This document shows positions 33,015 to 41,929 of a stretch of DNA of 64,000 bases, one piece after another (within the stretch, counting starts at the first letter, position 1; the number at the start of each line of letters is the position of its first letter). The translations under genes were made by a program, and so were the position numbers. Source of the stretch: Actinoplanes italicus (GTDB lineage: Bacteria > Actinomycetota > Actinomycetes > Mycobacteriales > Micromonosporaceae); contig NZ_PVMZ01000013.1 in NCBI RefSeq assembly GCF_003001815.1, positions 62,001-126,000 on the forward strand, read 5' to 3'. The notes under the pieces were generated by a model, which had not been told where the DNA came from, ran no database searches, and saw nothing but the letters and a program-made list of their open reading frames with translations.

Positions 33015-33809
33015 TCAGCAGGTCGTCGTGTGCTGCACGGTGATCGCGGCGCCGTCGTCGGAGGCGGCGATGACGACGGATGCGGACCCGTCCCGATAGG
33101 TGATGCGGTTGGAGTCGCGGGCCGCGAAGCGCCGGGCCCCGGCCGGGACGGCGGCGGTCAGACGGTCGCGGAGGCCGTCGGCGCCGGTGGGCTCGCTGAC
33201 CGCGGAGACCGTGACGATGTCACCGGCCGCGCAGTGCAGGCGCTGCTCGGTGACGCGCGCGGGACGGGTGCCGAGTGTGGCCAGCAGCCCGGTCACCGTG
33301 CCGGCGTCGGGCGCCGTGCTCGCCGCCGGGGTCATTTCCGCCAGGCTGCACCGGCTGCGGGCGGTGACCGCGAGCCAGCCGGGACTCAGGCGCCGTACCG
33401 ACAGGCTGACGGCGCCGAGATCGGCATGCAGCGGCCGGACGCCCGCCACGGCCGGGCCGCGGCGCACGGCGTACCGATCCGGAAGATTCTGTTCGATCGT
33501 TGTGATCAGGCTGTCCTCGGCGCCGGGGTCGGTGTAGAGGTCGGCCTTGCCGGTGAAGACGTTGCCGGTCCGCAGAGGTCCGAGATCGCACTCGGCGGCG
33601 GCGACGACCGCGCTGACCGCGGCAGCGGCCTCCGATCCGGCCGCGACGACCGCGTCCGCGACCGCCGTGTTCATGTCGGCGGCCACGTCCTCGACCCGCG
33701 GCTGGCGCTGCGTGTCCCACCGCCACCAGGCGGCCGTGGCCGCGACGAGGGCCGCCACCACGACGACGATCCCGACACCGATCAGTACGCGTTTCCCCAC
33801 CGGACTCAC
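33015..33809 (-). CDS. Membrane-anchored protein of unknown function
   Basis: 264 residues from GTG 33809. One N-terminal membrane helix (VLIGVGIVVVVAALVAATAA) followed by an extracytoplasmic domain containing four cysteines (AECDLGP, RSRCSLAE, RLHCAAGD, HTTTC at the very end), possibly two disulfides. The first 50 residues outside the membrane are an Ala/Val-rich helix (ADMNTAVADAVVAAGSEAAA). No family recognised and no convincing ribosome site. It diverges from the methyltransferase gene. Confidence 0.6.
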   Translation of the reverse strand: MSPVGKRVLIGVGIVVVVAALVAATAAWWRWDTQRQPRVEDVAADMNTAVADAVVAAGSEAAAAVSAVVAAAECDLGPLRTGNVFTGKADLYTDPGAEDSLITTIEQNLPDRYAVRRGPAVAGVRPLHADLGAVSLSVRRLSPGWLAVTARSRCSLAEMTPAASTAPDAGTVTGLLATLGTRPARVTEQRLHCAAGDIVTVSAVSEPTGADGLRDRLTAAVPAGARRFAARDSNRITYRDGSASVVIAASDDGAAITVQHTTTC

Positions 33810-34073
33810 CGGCCCATTCTGCCCGGTCGGCGATTCGGCGGACGTACCTCGTTTCCCGTTTCGGACCGCTCTTTCCCTTCGGTTCGGATGACAGACCCGC
33901 CGTTGCGAGTGCCCCCCTCATCCATGCGGTTGGCGGTATCGTCGTGGCCTGGGTCCCGGGCCGCTGTCCGGAACGGCAGCCATGTCAGTTCCGGGGGTAT
34001 TTGGCGTGTTGCGCAAACTGATTACGAAATCTTTTCACGTCCTGCGGGACTCTGTAGCTTCCGGACGGTGACG

Positions 34074-34901
34074 ATGCGCAAGGGTGTCAATAGAGTGATG
34101 CGGAACCTCACCGGATACGAGTTTCGCAAGGTCAAGCGGCCGGTGGCCAAGGCCGCGCCGAAGCCCGAGCCGACGCCGGCGCCCGCCGCCGAGGCCGCAC
34201 CGCCGAAGCCGCCGGAGATCAAGTTCCCGGTCGACTACGACGAGGCCGCGCGCGACGTCATCCGCGCGGTCCGGCCGTGGACCATGACCTCACCCGAGAA
34301 GCTCAACGCGCTCGTCTATGCCGTCCGGTACGTGGTCCGCCACAAGATCCCCGGCGACATCGTGGAGTGCGGCGTCTGGCGTGGCGGCAGCATGCTGGCT
34401 ATCGCGAAGACCCTGATCGAGAACGGCGACACCGGCCGTGAGCTGCACCTCTACGACACGTTCGAGGGGATGAGCGAGCCGACCGAGCACGACAAGCGAC
34501 ACGACGGCAAGCCCGCGGCGGACATGCTCGCGGCCAGCGACAAGACGGCCGGAGTGTGGGCGTACGCGTCGTTCGAGGACGTGCAGGCCACGATGGCGGA
34601 GTCGGCGTACCCCGCGGAGCGGATCCATTACTACAAGGGCAAGGTCGAGGACACGATCCCGGGCGACATCCCCGCGCAGATCAGCATCCTGCGCCTGGAC
34701 ACCGACTGGTACGAGTCGACCCGTCACGAACTCGAACACCTCTGGCCCCGCCTCGTTCCCGGTGGTGTGCTGCTGCTCGACGACTACGGATGGTGGGACG
34801 GCGCCAAGCGTGCCGTCGACGAATGGCTCGAAGAGGTGAACCCGCGTCTGCTCCTGCTGCGCATGGACGAGGGCCGGATCGCGGTGAAGTCGGCGGAGTA
34901 A
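34074..34901 (+). CDS. TylF/MycF-type class I methyltransferase
   Basis: About 275 residues. After a Pro/Ala-rich N-terminal tail (KPEPTPAPAAEAAPPKPPE) comes a TylF domain: GDIVECGVWRGGSMLAIAKT (SAM-binding), LYDTFEGMSEPT, and RLDTDWYESTRHELEHLWPR plus LLLDDYGWWDGAKRAVDEW, with the acidic metal-binding residues of the family. TylF/MycF proteins O-methylate sugars in macrolide tailoring, but many genomic homologues modify other glycans. The start is uncertain (GTG 34068, ATG 34074 or ATG 34098). A terminator hairpin follows. It stands alone, with no glycosylation genes beside it. Confidence 0.82.
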   Translation: MRKGVNRVMRNLTGYEFRKVKRPVAKAAPKPEPTPAPAAEAAPPKPPEIKFPVDYDEAARDVIRAVRPWTMTSPEKLNALVYAVRYVVRHKIPGDIVECGVWRGGSMLAIAKTLIENGDTGRELHLYDTFEGMSEPTEHDKRHDGKPAADMLAASDKTAGVWAYASFEDVQATMAESAYPAERIHYYKGKVEDTIPGDIPAQISILRLDTDWYESTRHELEHLWPRLVPGGVLLLDDYGWWDGAKRAVDEWLEEVNPRLLLLRMDEGRIAVKSAE

Positions 34902-34923
34902 CCGGCGCTCACTCCCTATCACG

Positions 34924-34965
34924 AACCGATCACCCCGCCTTTGTCCCGGGCGGGGTGAACCGGTT
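34924..34965. terminator. Terminator after the methyltransferase gene
   Basis: CACCCCGCC (34931-34939) pairs with GGCGGGGTG (34949-34957), and flanking AACCG / CGGTT extend the stem. It lies 23 bases past the stop. Confidence 0.7.
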
Positions 34966-35040
34966 GTGCCGTCCTGGTTCCATTGGCGGCGTCACGCCGG
35001 CCGGGAATGATGGGGACCGGTCGTGTGAAAGGGGACGCCG

Positions 35041-36228
35041 ATGGATTTTCAAACCGCTCTGGAGTCGCTGTTCGCGGCGGAGGGACGGCGTGATCCGTAC
35101 CCCGCCTATGAGGTTCTTCGTTCGCACGCCCCGATGTTCGCGGCCCTCGACGGGCGCTGGTTCGTCACCACCCATGCGCTGACCAGCCACCTTCTGCGCC
35201 ATCCGGCCGTGCGGGTCGCCGACGCCGCCGTCTACGACGGTTACTGGCCGGACTGGAGGGAGAACCGGGGCGTCGCCTCGATCGTCCAGTCGATGCTGCT
35301 GAGCAATCCGCCCGACCACACCCGGATGCGACGGGCTGCCGCGGCCACCTTCACCGCCCGCCGGGTCGCGGCGCTGCGTGACGTCATCGCGGAACGCGCC
35401 GCCGACCTGATCAAGGAGATGCCGGAGCGCGCCGACTTCGTGAGCGCGTTCGCGTACCCGCTCCCGATCGCCGTCATCTGTGCCCTGCTCGGCGTGCCGG
35501 ACTCCGACCAGCCGTGGTTCCGTCGGCAGGCCGCCGACCTCACCGTGGTCCTGGAGCCGATCAGCACCGAGGAGGAGATGCGGCGAGCCGACGCGGCCGG
35601 CCGTGAGCTGGAGGACTACTTCATCGGCCTGATCGCCGAACGTCGACGGGAGCCACGGGAGGACCTGACCAGCGCGCTCGCCTCCGAGGGCTCCGGCCTG
35701 ACCGGGTCCGAGCTGCTGTCCAACCTGGTCCTGTTGCTGGTCGCCGGGTTCGAGACGACCACCAACCTGCTCGGCACCGGGATCAAGGTGCTGCTGGAAC
35801 ACCCGGACCAGGCCGACCGGCTACGTGCCGACCCGGAGCTGGCGCCCGCTTTCGTCGAGGAGATCCTGCGGTACGACTCGCCGGTCCAGTTCGCGGCCCG
35901 CTACGCCGCCGAGCCCCTCGATCTGGACGGCGGACTGCATCTGCCGGCCGGCGCCGACGTCAACCTGCTGCTCGGCTCCGCCAACCGGGACCCCGAGCGC
36001 TATCCCGACCCACACCGCTTCGACCCGGACCGCCCCAACATCCAGCCGGTCTCGTTCGGCGGCGGCGCCCACTACTGTCTCGGCGCGCCGCTGGCCCGGC
36101 TCGAGGCGCAGGTCGCCTTCCCGATGCTGCTGACCATGCTGCCCGCCCTGGCCCTCGCCGGTGAGCCGCGGCTGCGTGACCGCCTGGTGCTGCGCGGCTT
36201 CGCCGAGCTCCCGATCACCACGGGATGA
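35041..36228 (+). CDS. Cytochrome P450
   Basis: 395 residues, standard size for a soluble bacterial P450. The heme loop FGGGAHYCLGAPLARLEAQ has the cysteine ligand near residue 346. The I-helix is LLLVAGFETTTNLLG (AGxET in place of AGxDT) and the K-helix motif is EEILRYDSPVQFAAR. The N-terminal LFAAEGRRDPYPAYEVLRSH is typical of the CYP107-like macrolide-type group, though the subfamily is not certain. It needs ferredoxin partners, none of which are nearby. Its stop overlaps the next gene start (ATGA), so it is co-translated with an HD-domain protein. Confidence 0.93.
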   Translation: MDFQTALESLFAAEGRRDPYPAYEVLRSHAPMFAALDGRWFVTTHALTSHLLRHPAVRVADAAVYDGYWPDWRENRGVASIVQSMLLSNPPDHTRMRRAAAATFTARRVAALRDVIAERAADLIKEMPERADFVSAFAYPLPIAVICALLGVPDSDQPWFRRQAADLTVVLEPISTEEEMRRADAAGRELEDYFIGLIAERRREPREDLTSALASEGSGLTGSELLSNLVLLLVAGFETTTNLLGTGIKVLLEHPDQADRLRADPELAPAFVEEILRYDSPVQFAARYAAEPLDLDGGLHLPAGADVNLLLGSANRDPERYPDPHRFDPDRPNIQPVSFGGGAHYCLGAPLARLEAQVAFPMLLTMLPALALAGEPRLRDRLVLRGFAELPITTG

Positions 36229-36803
36229 CAAAGATGACTTCCGATTTCCTGTACGAGGCAGGCGTGCTGAAACGGACCACTCGCAGCGGCTGGCCGCTCG
36301 CCAGGATGGCGAACCGCGAGTCCGTCGCCGACCACTCGTTCCGTGCCGCGCTCATCGCCATGACGCTGGCCGCGATGGCCGGCGCCGACCCCGACCGCGC
36401 GGCGGCCCTCGCCCTGCTGCACGACCTTCCCGAGGCCCGGCTCGGGGACATGCACCATCTGACCCGCCGCTATCTGGACGAGCCGAAACCGTTCCAGCGC
36501 GTCATCGACGACCAGACCGCCCCGCTGCCCCCACCGGCCCGTGATGTGATCCGCGCCCGCGCCGCCGAGTGGGTGGACCAGGACACCATCGAGGCGCGCA
36601 TCGCCCGCGACGCCGACACTCTCGACTCGGTCATGCACGTCCGCGAGAGCCTCGCGGACCGTCCCGACCTGCAGGAACGCTGGGTCGACTACCTGGCGGA
36701 ATCGGTCACCACCGACGTCGGCCGCACGGTTCTGGCCGAGATCCGGGCCACCGACCCGGACGCCTGGTGGCCGCGAACCGTGACCGGCGAATCGCCTCGC
36801 TGA
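36225..36803 (+). CDS. HD-domain hydrolase (YfbR/HDDC2-like)
   Basis: 192 residues. Metal ligands are visible as RESVADHSFRAAL (His), ALLHDLPEARLGD (His-Asp) and RDADTLDSVMHVRE (late Asp), the pattern of HDDC2/YfbR 5'-deoxynucleotidase-like phosphohydrolases acting on nucleotides. It starts in an ATGA overlap with the P450 gene. A functional link to the P450 is not obvious; coupling may be only for expression. Confidence 0.82.
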   Translation: MTKMTSDFLYEAGVLKRTTRSGWPLARMANRESVADHSFRAALIAMTLAAMAGADPDRAAALALLHDLPEARLGDMHHLTRRYLDEPKPFQRVIDDQTAPLPPPARDVIRARAAEWVDQDTIEARIARDADTLDSVMHVRESLADRPDLQERWVDYLAESVTTDVGRTVLAEIRATDPDAWWPRTVTGESPR

Positions 36804-36839
36804 CCCCCCGATCCCAAGGTCACGGTCTACGGTCTGGGG

Positions 36840-37280
36840 ATGCACATCCGGCCCATCCACCACGGTGACGCGGCGCGCCTGGCCGTCCTGCTCGAACAGC
36901 TGGGCTTCCCGTCCACCGAGCGCGAGGTCCGCCAGCGACTGGACTATTGGCTGGGCGACCGGGCGAGCGCCCTCCTGGGCGCCGACGACGAGGGCACACT
37001 GGTCGGCATGGCGGCCCTGCACGTGACCCCGCTGCTGGAGGTGACCGGCAAGTTCGGCCGCCTGGCCGCCCTGGTCGTCGACGAGGCCGTCCGGGGCCGG
37101 GGAGCGGGCCGCATGCTGATCGGAGCAGCCGAGAACCGGGCACGGGCCGCGGGCTGCCTGTTCATCGAGGTGAACAGCAGTAACCACCGCTTTCCGGCCC
37201 ACCAGTTCTACGAGAGCCTCGGCTTCACCGACAGCCGCGAGGACTCCCGCCGCTTCGTGCTCCCTCTCCAGCCCTCCTGA
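36840..37280 (+). CDS. GNAT family N-acetyltransferase
   Basis: 146 residues covering a complete GNAT fold. The N-terminal strand and helix are MHIRPIHHGDAARLAVLLEQ, the acetyl-CoA-binding motif A is LVVDEAVRGRGAGRMLIGAA and the C-terminal motif B is NHRFPAHQFYESLGFTDSRE. Substrate unknown. It follows the HD gene by 36 bases and may be third in the P450 operon. Confidence 0.88.
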   Translation: MHIRPIHHGDAARLAVLLEQLGFPSTEREVRQRLDYWLGDRASALLGADDEGTLVGMAALHVTPLLEVTGKFGRLAALVVDEAVRGRGAGRMLIGAAENRARAAGCLFIEVNSSNHRFPAHQFYESLGFTDSREDSRRFVLPLQPS

Positions 37281-37445
37281 CCCTCCCCGCACCACCTCGA
37301 CCGCACAGCACCCTCACCGCCGCGTCTTCATCACGACGTCTCCATCGCCCGGTCCTTCTGCGGATCGGCGCGTCTTGCCCGCAGCACCTTCGCGGAGGCA
37401 GCCTCAGCGGGGCGTCCGCCACGTGCAGCCCGGTACGGTCGCCAG

Positions 37446-37871
37446 ATGACTGACGATGATCTCCCTCGGATGGAGTTCGCGTTCTCCGGGCCACTGCGCG
37501 ACCAGCTGGTGGCCGCGGTGCTGTCCGGCGCCAAGACGACCACGTCGGCGCTGATGATCGGATACGAGGCCGACGGGGAGCCCTTGCCCGAGGTGGGCGC
37601 GCGACGCGTGGTCGTCGACTCCCGTGATCAACCCGTCGCGACGATCGAGTACACCGACGTGCGCGTGGTGCGGCTCGCCGATGTGGATCTCCGGCACGTC
37701 ATCGACGAGGGCGAGGGCGACGAGTCGGTGGCGCAGTGGCGGGCGGGCCACGAGGAGTTCTGGCACAGTCCCGAGATCCGCGCCGAGCTCGGCGACCCCG
37801 GCTTCACTGTCGACGACGACACCGAGATTCTGGCGCAGCGCTTCCGCCTGGTGGACGCCACCACCACGTAA
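37446..37871 (+). CDS. ASCH-domain protein
   Basis: 141 residues. MEFAFSGPLRDQLVAAVLSG followed by AKTTTSAL matches the ASCH fold start (GxKxxT-like), with the later strand RRVVVDSRDQPVATIEYTDV and the helix GDESVAQWRAGHEEFW, as in YqfB-like proteins. ASCH domains bind RNA or hydrolyse modified nucleosides; the exact role here is unknown. No strong ribosome site; ATG 37446 fits the family length. Confidence 0.78.
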   Translation: MTDDDLPRMEFAFSGPLRDQLVAAVLSGAKTTTSALMIGYEADGEPLPEVGARRVVVDSRDQPVATIEYTDVRVVRLADVDLRHVIDEGEGDESVAQWRAGHEEFWHSPEIRAELGDPGFTVDDDTEILAQRFRLVDATTT

Positions 37872-37876
37872 CGGCC

Positions 37877-37993
37877 GATCTTGCGACGTCCCGCCGCACA
37901 CAGCCCCAACCGCACAAGATCGACGACGACAGCGGCGAGGCAGCCAGGTCTTGTGACCTTCCGCCGTCATTGCGACCCGTAATGCGCAAGATC
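37877..37993. repeat. Two palindromic-ended intergenic repeats in tandem
   Basis: Element 1 (37877-37921) runs from GATCTTGCGACGTCCCGCCG to CGCACAAGATC. Element 2 (37947-37993) runs from GGTCTTGTGACCTTCCGCCG to TGCGCAAGATC. They are direct repeats of each other and each has inverted ends (GATCTTGCG / CGCAAGATC type), like REP or small MITE elements. The second contains the start codon of the shortened AraC gene. Confidence 0.7.
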
Positions 37994-38326
37994 GCGCGAG
38001 GGGTGTGGCAGGTGCGGCAGCGCCTGGCGAACGAGACGGTGGACGCGATCAACCGCGGTGACCCGTTGCCGCACGGCCGTTCGGCGAGGACCGTGCAGCG
38101 GGCCCTGCGCGAGACGATCGGCTGCGGACCGGCGTGGGTGCGGCGCTGGGTGCGGCTTCAGGAGGCGGCCCGGCAGTTCGCTGTCGAGGGTGAGGCCGAC
38201 GCGTCCCAGATTGCGGTACGGCTGGGCTTCGCCGATCAGGCGCATCTGGTCAACGAGTTCCGGCAGGCCACGGGCCTGACTCCCGGCAGCTACATCGCGA
38301 GTCTGCCCAAACCATTTCCAAACTGA
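37982..38326 (+). CDS. Truncated AraC-family regulator (DNA-binding domain only)
   Basis: 114 residues. ARTVQRALRETIGCGPAWVR and ASQIAVRLGFADQAHLVNEF plus RQATGLTPGSYIASLP form the two helix-turn-helix motifs of AraC. The roughly 150-residue N-terminal sensor domain normal for such regulators is missing, and the frame begins inside a palindromic repeat. Either a decayed gene or a stand-alone DNA-binding protein. No ribosome site is seen before ATG 37982, which favours decay. Confidence 0.6.
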   Translation: MRKIARGVWQVRQRLANETVDAINRGDPLPHGRSARTVQRALRETIGCGPAWVRRWVRLQEAARQFAVEGEADASQIAVRLGFADQAHLVNEFRQATGLTPGSYIASLPKPFPN

Positions 38327-38362
38327 TCTAAATATTTGCATTCGCCCGGTAGAACAGTCCAC

Positions 38363-41053
38363 ATGCGAAGAATCTTGGTCGCCGTGGCGGCGGCAAGCAC
38401 ACTTCTGCTCGGATCGGCGGTGCCCGCGGGAGCGGCACCGGCGCAACCCGCCCCCGACCCGCTCCCACCCGGTTGGTCGGCCTCCGGACGGGCTCTGACC
38501 TGGACGAGCGAGCGCCCGATTCCGCCGGGCGACGCCGCGGTGGAGTTCTGGTCCGGTGACCGGCTGCTCGGCCGGGCCGACGACGCCGACGATCTGCGGA
38601 CCTTCGTCCTCAAGGACGGGCTTCCGGCTCGTCCGGCGGATCTGCAGGTGCGGATCGGCGGCAAGCGCGTCGACGCGGCGGCGCCGCCGAGCGCGCAGCG
38701 GAGGGCGAAGACGACCCCGGCGACGGTTCCGGCCCGGCCGGCGCACAACGTCGACCCGGGGGTGAAGGGCCCCTACAAGACGACGACCGGCGAGTACTCG
38801 CTGCCCGGCGTCAAACTGTCGACCTACCCGCAGCCCGTCGAGATGCAGGCCGTCGTGGTGGCGCCGAGGAACGCGCCCGGCAAGCGGCCGCTCGCGCTGT
38901 TCCTGCACGGCCGGCACTGGACCTGTTTCACCGGTGACGACCCGGACGCGATCACCCTCGAGTGGCCGTGCCCGGCCCCGTCCGAGGCGGTGCCCAGTCA
39001 CCGCGGTTACCTGCAGTCGCAGGAGCTGCTCGCCTCGCAGGGTTACGTCACCGTGTCGATCTCGGCGAACGGCATCAACGCGCAGGACCGGGCCGACGAC
39101 GACGGCGGCGCCCAGGCCCGCTCGTCGCTGGTCCGCAAGCATCTGGAGCTCTGGGCCGACTGGTCGGGGGCCAAACGATCGAATGCCCCGGCGATCGTAC
39201 GATCAGCGCCGCGCGCCGATCTTTCGAAGGTGTTCCTGATGGGCCACTCGCGTGGTGGCGAGGGTGTGAACCGCGCGGCGCTGGACAGCCTCAACCCGCC
39301 GCCGGCCGCGCAGGACGACTACCGCGGCAAGGTGCGCTGGAACATCCGCGGCCTGTTCCTCATCGGCCCGACCGTCTTCGGCCACAACCCGCAGCCGGAC
39401 GTGCCGTCGGCGACGGTCCTGCCCGGCTGCGACGGTGACGTCTCCGACCTGCAGGGTCAGATGTACATCGACGCCACCCGCGGCGTCGGCTCCGGCCGGG
39501 CGCTGCACAGCGCGCTCTACGCGGTCGGCGCGAACCACAACTACTTCAACACCGAGTGGACGCCCGGTCAGGCCGTCGGACCGGCGTTCGACGACTTCTT
39601 CGGCGAGGACGACCCGCTGTGCACGCCCGGTGTCGCCCCGGCACGGCTCACTCCGCAGCAGCAGCAGACGGCCGGTGCCACGTACCTGGCGGCCGCGGCG
39701 CGTCTGTTCGTCGGCGGTGACGACCGGGTCCGCCCGCTGCTGGACGGTTCCGGGGTCCGCGCCCCGTCGGCCGGCCCGGCCACCGTGCTGAGTCACGCGC
39801 TCGGCGGCAACCGCACTCCGGTGATCGTTCCCGACCAGGCACTGACCGTCGGCAACGCCCGGCTCTGTGAGCAGGCCGGGGCCACGCAGGAGACCGCGTG
39901 CCTGTGGACGGAGGGCTGGTTCAGCCCGTCACCGCACTTCGTGTCGTTCACGTACCCCGAGCCCGGCCGCTACGCCGTCGCGCTCAACGGCACCGCGACC
40001 GCCACGCTGAAGCCGGCGAAGGCCGTGCCGGTGGCCGGGGCGCAGTCGCTCGCGCTGCGCCTCGTCGTGCCGCCGAACGCGCCGGCCACCTCGTTCGGCG
40101 TCGCGGTCACCGACGACCGCGGCAAGCGCACCGAGCTGGGCACCGCCACGATCAGCGGCGTGCCGGGCACCGACCTGACGACCTCGTACTGGGGCCAGGA
40201 GGTGCGGCTCACGCTGCCGCGCGGTGTGCGGGCGGTGTCGCGGCTCGACATCACCCCGCGCGGTGAGGGTGAGGCGTGGCTGATCGACGCGTGGGGCTGG
40301 CGTCCCGGCACGCCCGCGCCGCGACCGGAGCCGCTGGCCCGCGTCGACGTCGGCCGCCTGGCGGTGGAGGAGGGCGACTCCGGCACCGCCACCTACTCGG
40401 TTCCCGTGTCGGTGCGCGGCAAGCAGCGGGCCGCGGTCCGGTTGTTCCTGACCGACCGCCGGACCGGCGACGTCAAGTCGTGGGTGGCCGACATCGCCCC
40501 GGGCGCCACGAAGATCGAGGTACCGGTCTCGGTGACCGGCAACACGACCTTCGGCGGCGACCGGCGGTACCCGCTGGCCGCCAAGGCGGTCCGTAACGCG
40601 GTGGTGGGTGATTACGACGGCGGCGTCGACGTCCGCGAGGACGACCCGATGCCGAAGATCACCGTCGCGCCGAACCCGGCGACCGCAGCCGAGGGCGCAC
40701 CGGTGGTGTGGACGGTGACTCTGTCCGAGCCCGCCGACGACTACCTGTACCTGGCGTTCACGCCGCAGAAGCCGGCTGCCGGGACGGAGCTGTCGTCGAC
40801 CGATGTCGACCCGGTCTGGTTCGAGGAGAACTCCTTCGAGAGCCCCGAGCCGTCCCGTCCGCTGTCGGAGACCCTCCTGCAGCCGTTCCTGGTCGTCGAG
40901 CCGGGTACCACCTCGGTCGAGCTCAGCGTGCCGACGGTCACCGATGGGGTGGCCGAGGGCACCGAGCACATCCGGTTCGCGACCGACATCTACCCGCCCG
41001 ACTTCGGTGACCCGATCACCGGTCCCGTGATCGACGGGACCGTCACCGACTGA
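38363..41053 (+). CDS. Large secreted alpha/beta hydrolase with Calx-beta-like C-terminal region
   Basis: 896 residues. The signal peptide MRRILVAVAAASTLLLGSAV ends PAGAAPAQP. An alpha/beta hydrolase core follows: LALFLHGRHWTCF (oxyanion region) and the nucleophile elbow FLMGHSRGGEGVNRAA near residue 295. The pair HNYFNTEW is a likely active-site histidine region near 393. After about 520 come strand-rich domains; RVDVGRLAVEEGDSGTATYS and TVAPNPATAAEGAPVVWTVT resemble Calx-beta modules. An extracellular esterase or peptidase is likely; the substrate is unknown. ATG 38363 is chosen because the signal peptide starts there. Confidence 0.75.
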   Translation: MRRILVAVAAASTLLLGSAVPAGAAPAQPAPDPLPPGWSASGRALTWTSERPIPPGDAAVEFWSGDRLLGRADDADDLRTFVLKDGLPARPADLQVRIGGKRVDAAAPPSAQRRAKTTPATVPARPAHNVDPGVKGPYKTTTGEYSLPGVKLSTYPQPVEMQAVVVAPRNAPGKRPLALFLHGRHWTCFTGDDPDAITLEWPCPAPSEAVPSHRGYLQSQELLASQGYVTVSISANGINAQDRADDDGGAQARSSLVRKHLELWADWSGAKRSNAPAIVRSAPRADLSKVFLMGHSRGGEGVNRAALDSLNPPPAAQDDYRGKVRWNIRGLFLIGPTVFGHNPQPDVPSATVLPGCDGDVSDLQGQMYIDATRGVGSGRALHSALYAVGANHNYFNTEWTPGQAVGPAFDDFFGEDDPLCTPGVAPARLTPQQQQTAGATYLAAAARLFVGGDDRVRPLLDGSGVRAPSAGPATVLSHALGGNRTPVIVPDQALTVGNARLCEQAGATQETACLWTEGWFSPSPHFVSFTYPEPGRYAVALNGTATATLKPAKAVPVAGAQSLALRLVVPPNAPATSFGVAVTDDRGKRTELGTATISGVPGTDLTTSYWGQEVRLTLPRGVRAVSRLDITPRGEGEAWLIDAWGWRPGTPAPRPEPLARVDVGRLAVEEGDSGTATYSVPVSVRGKQRAAVRLFLTDRRTGDVKSWVADIAPGATKIEVPVSVTGNTTFGGDRRYPLAAKAVRNAVVGDYDGGVDVREDDPMPKITVAPNPATAAEGAPVVWTVTLSEPADDYLYLAFTPQKPAAGTELSSTDVDPVWFEENSFESPEPSRPLSETLLQPFLVVEPGTTSVELSVPTVTDGVAEGTEHIRFATDIYPPDFGDPITGPVIDGTVTD

Positions 41054-41061
41054 CCGGACGT

Positions 41062-41097
41062 GTGTGCCCGGAACCCCGATCGGAGTTCCGGGCACAC
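41062..41097. terminator. Bidirectional terminator between convergent genes
   Basis: GTGTGCCCGGAAC (41062-41074) and GTTCCGGGCACAC (41085-41097) pair perfectly around a 10-base loop. It sits between the hydrolase stop and the stop of the sugar permease on the other strand and can serve both. Confidence 0.85.
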
Positions 41098-41104
41098 GTG
41101 CCGT

Positions 41105-41929
41105 TCAGCCCTTCAGCCCGGTGTGGGCGAGGCCCTCGATGAACTGCCGCTGGGCGATCACGAAGACGATCAGCACCGGGATAGCCGTCATGGATGCCGC
41201 CGACAGCTGTACGTTCCACAGCTGCCCCTGGTAGGCGTCGGTGAACTGGGTCAGTGCCTGGGGCAGCGTGTACTTCGTCTGCGACGAGATGTAGACGACC
41301 GGTTCCAGATACAGGTTCCAGCTGTGCAGGAACGTGAAGATCGCCACCGCGCCGAGGGCCGGCCGGGCCAGTGGCAGTGCGATCCTCCGGAAGATGGCGG
41401 GGCGGCCCAGACCGTCGATGCGGGCCGCCTCCTCGAGCTCGCCGGGCAGCGTGATGAAGAACTGCCGCATGATGAACGTCGCCAGCACGCTCGGCGGCCC
41501 CAGCATCGGGACCAGGATGAGCGGCCAGTGGGTGTCGACCATGCCGAGGCTGTTGAACATCCGGAACAGCGGCACGATCGTCACCTCGCTCGGGATGAGC
41601 AGACCGGTCAGCACCACCAGGAACAGAACGTTCTGTCCCGGGAAGCGGATCCGCGCGAACGCATACCCCGCCATCGACGCCACCACCAGCGTGCCCAGCG
41701 TGACGATCACGGCGATGTACGCGCTGTTCCAGTACTGCTGAGCGAACGGCTGCATGGTGAACACCTGACGCCACGGCTCGAGACTCCAGGTGCTGGGCGC
41801 GAAGTCGAACGCGAAGATGGAGGCGTTCGGCTTGAACGAGCTGGTGATCATCCACCACGTGGGGAAGACGAACGGCACGCACAGCACGAGCAGCAACCCG
41901 TACAGGAAGATCCGCATTTTAAGACTCAT
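41105..41929 (-). CDS. Carbohydrate ABC transporter permease (MalG-like)
   Basis: 274 residues with six hydrophobic helices. The EAA loop reads EEAARIDGLGRPAIFRRIAL followed by PLARPAL, typical of CUT1 sugar importers. It starts 11 bases inside the 3' end of the MalF-like gene, so they are coupled. It forms the channel with that partner; energy would come from a shared ATPase encoded elsewhere (MsiK-type in actinomycetes), since none is in the operon. Confidence 0.92.
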   Translation of the reverse strand: MSLKMRIFLYGLLLVLCVPFVFPTWWMITSSFKPNASIFAFDFAPSTWSLEPWRQVFTMQPFAQQYWNSAYIAVIVTLGTLVVASMAGYAFARIRFPGQNVLFLVVLTGLLIPSEVTIVPLFRMFNSLGMVDTHWPLILVPMLGPPSVLATFIMRQFFITLPGELEEAARIDGLGRPAIFRRIALPLARPALGAVAIFTFLHSWNLYLEPVVYISSQTKYTLPQALTQFTDAYQGQLWNVQLSAASMTAIPVLIVFVIAQRQFIEGLAHTGLKG

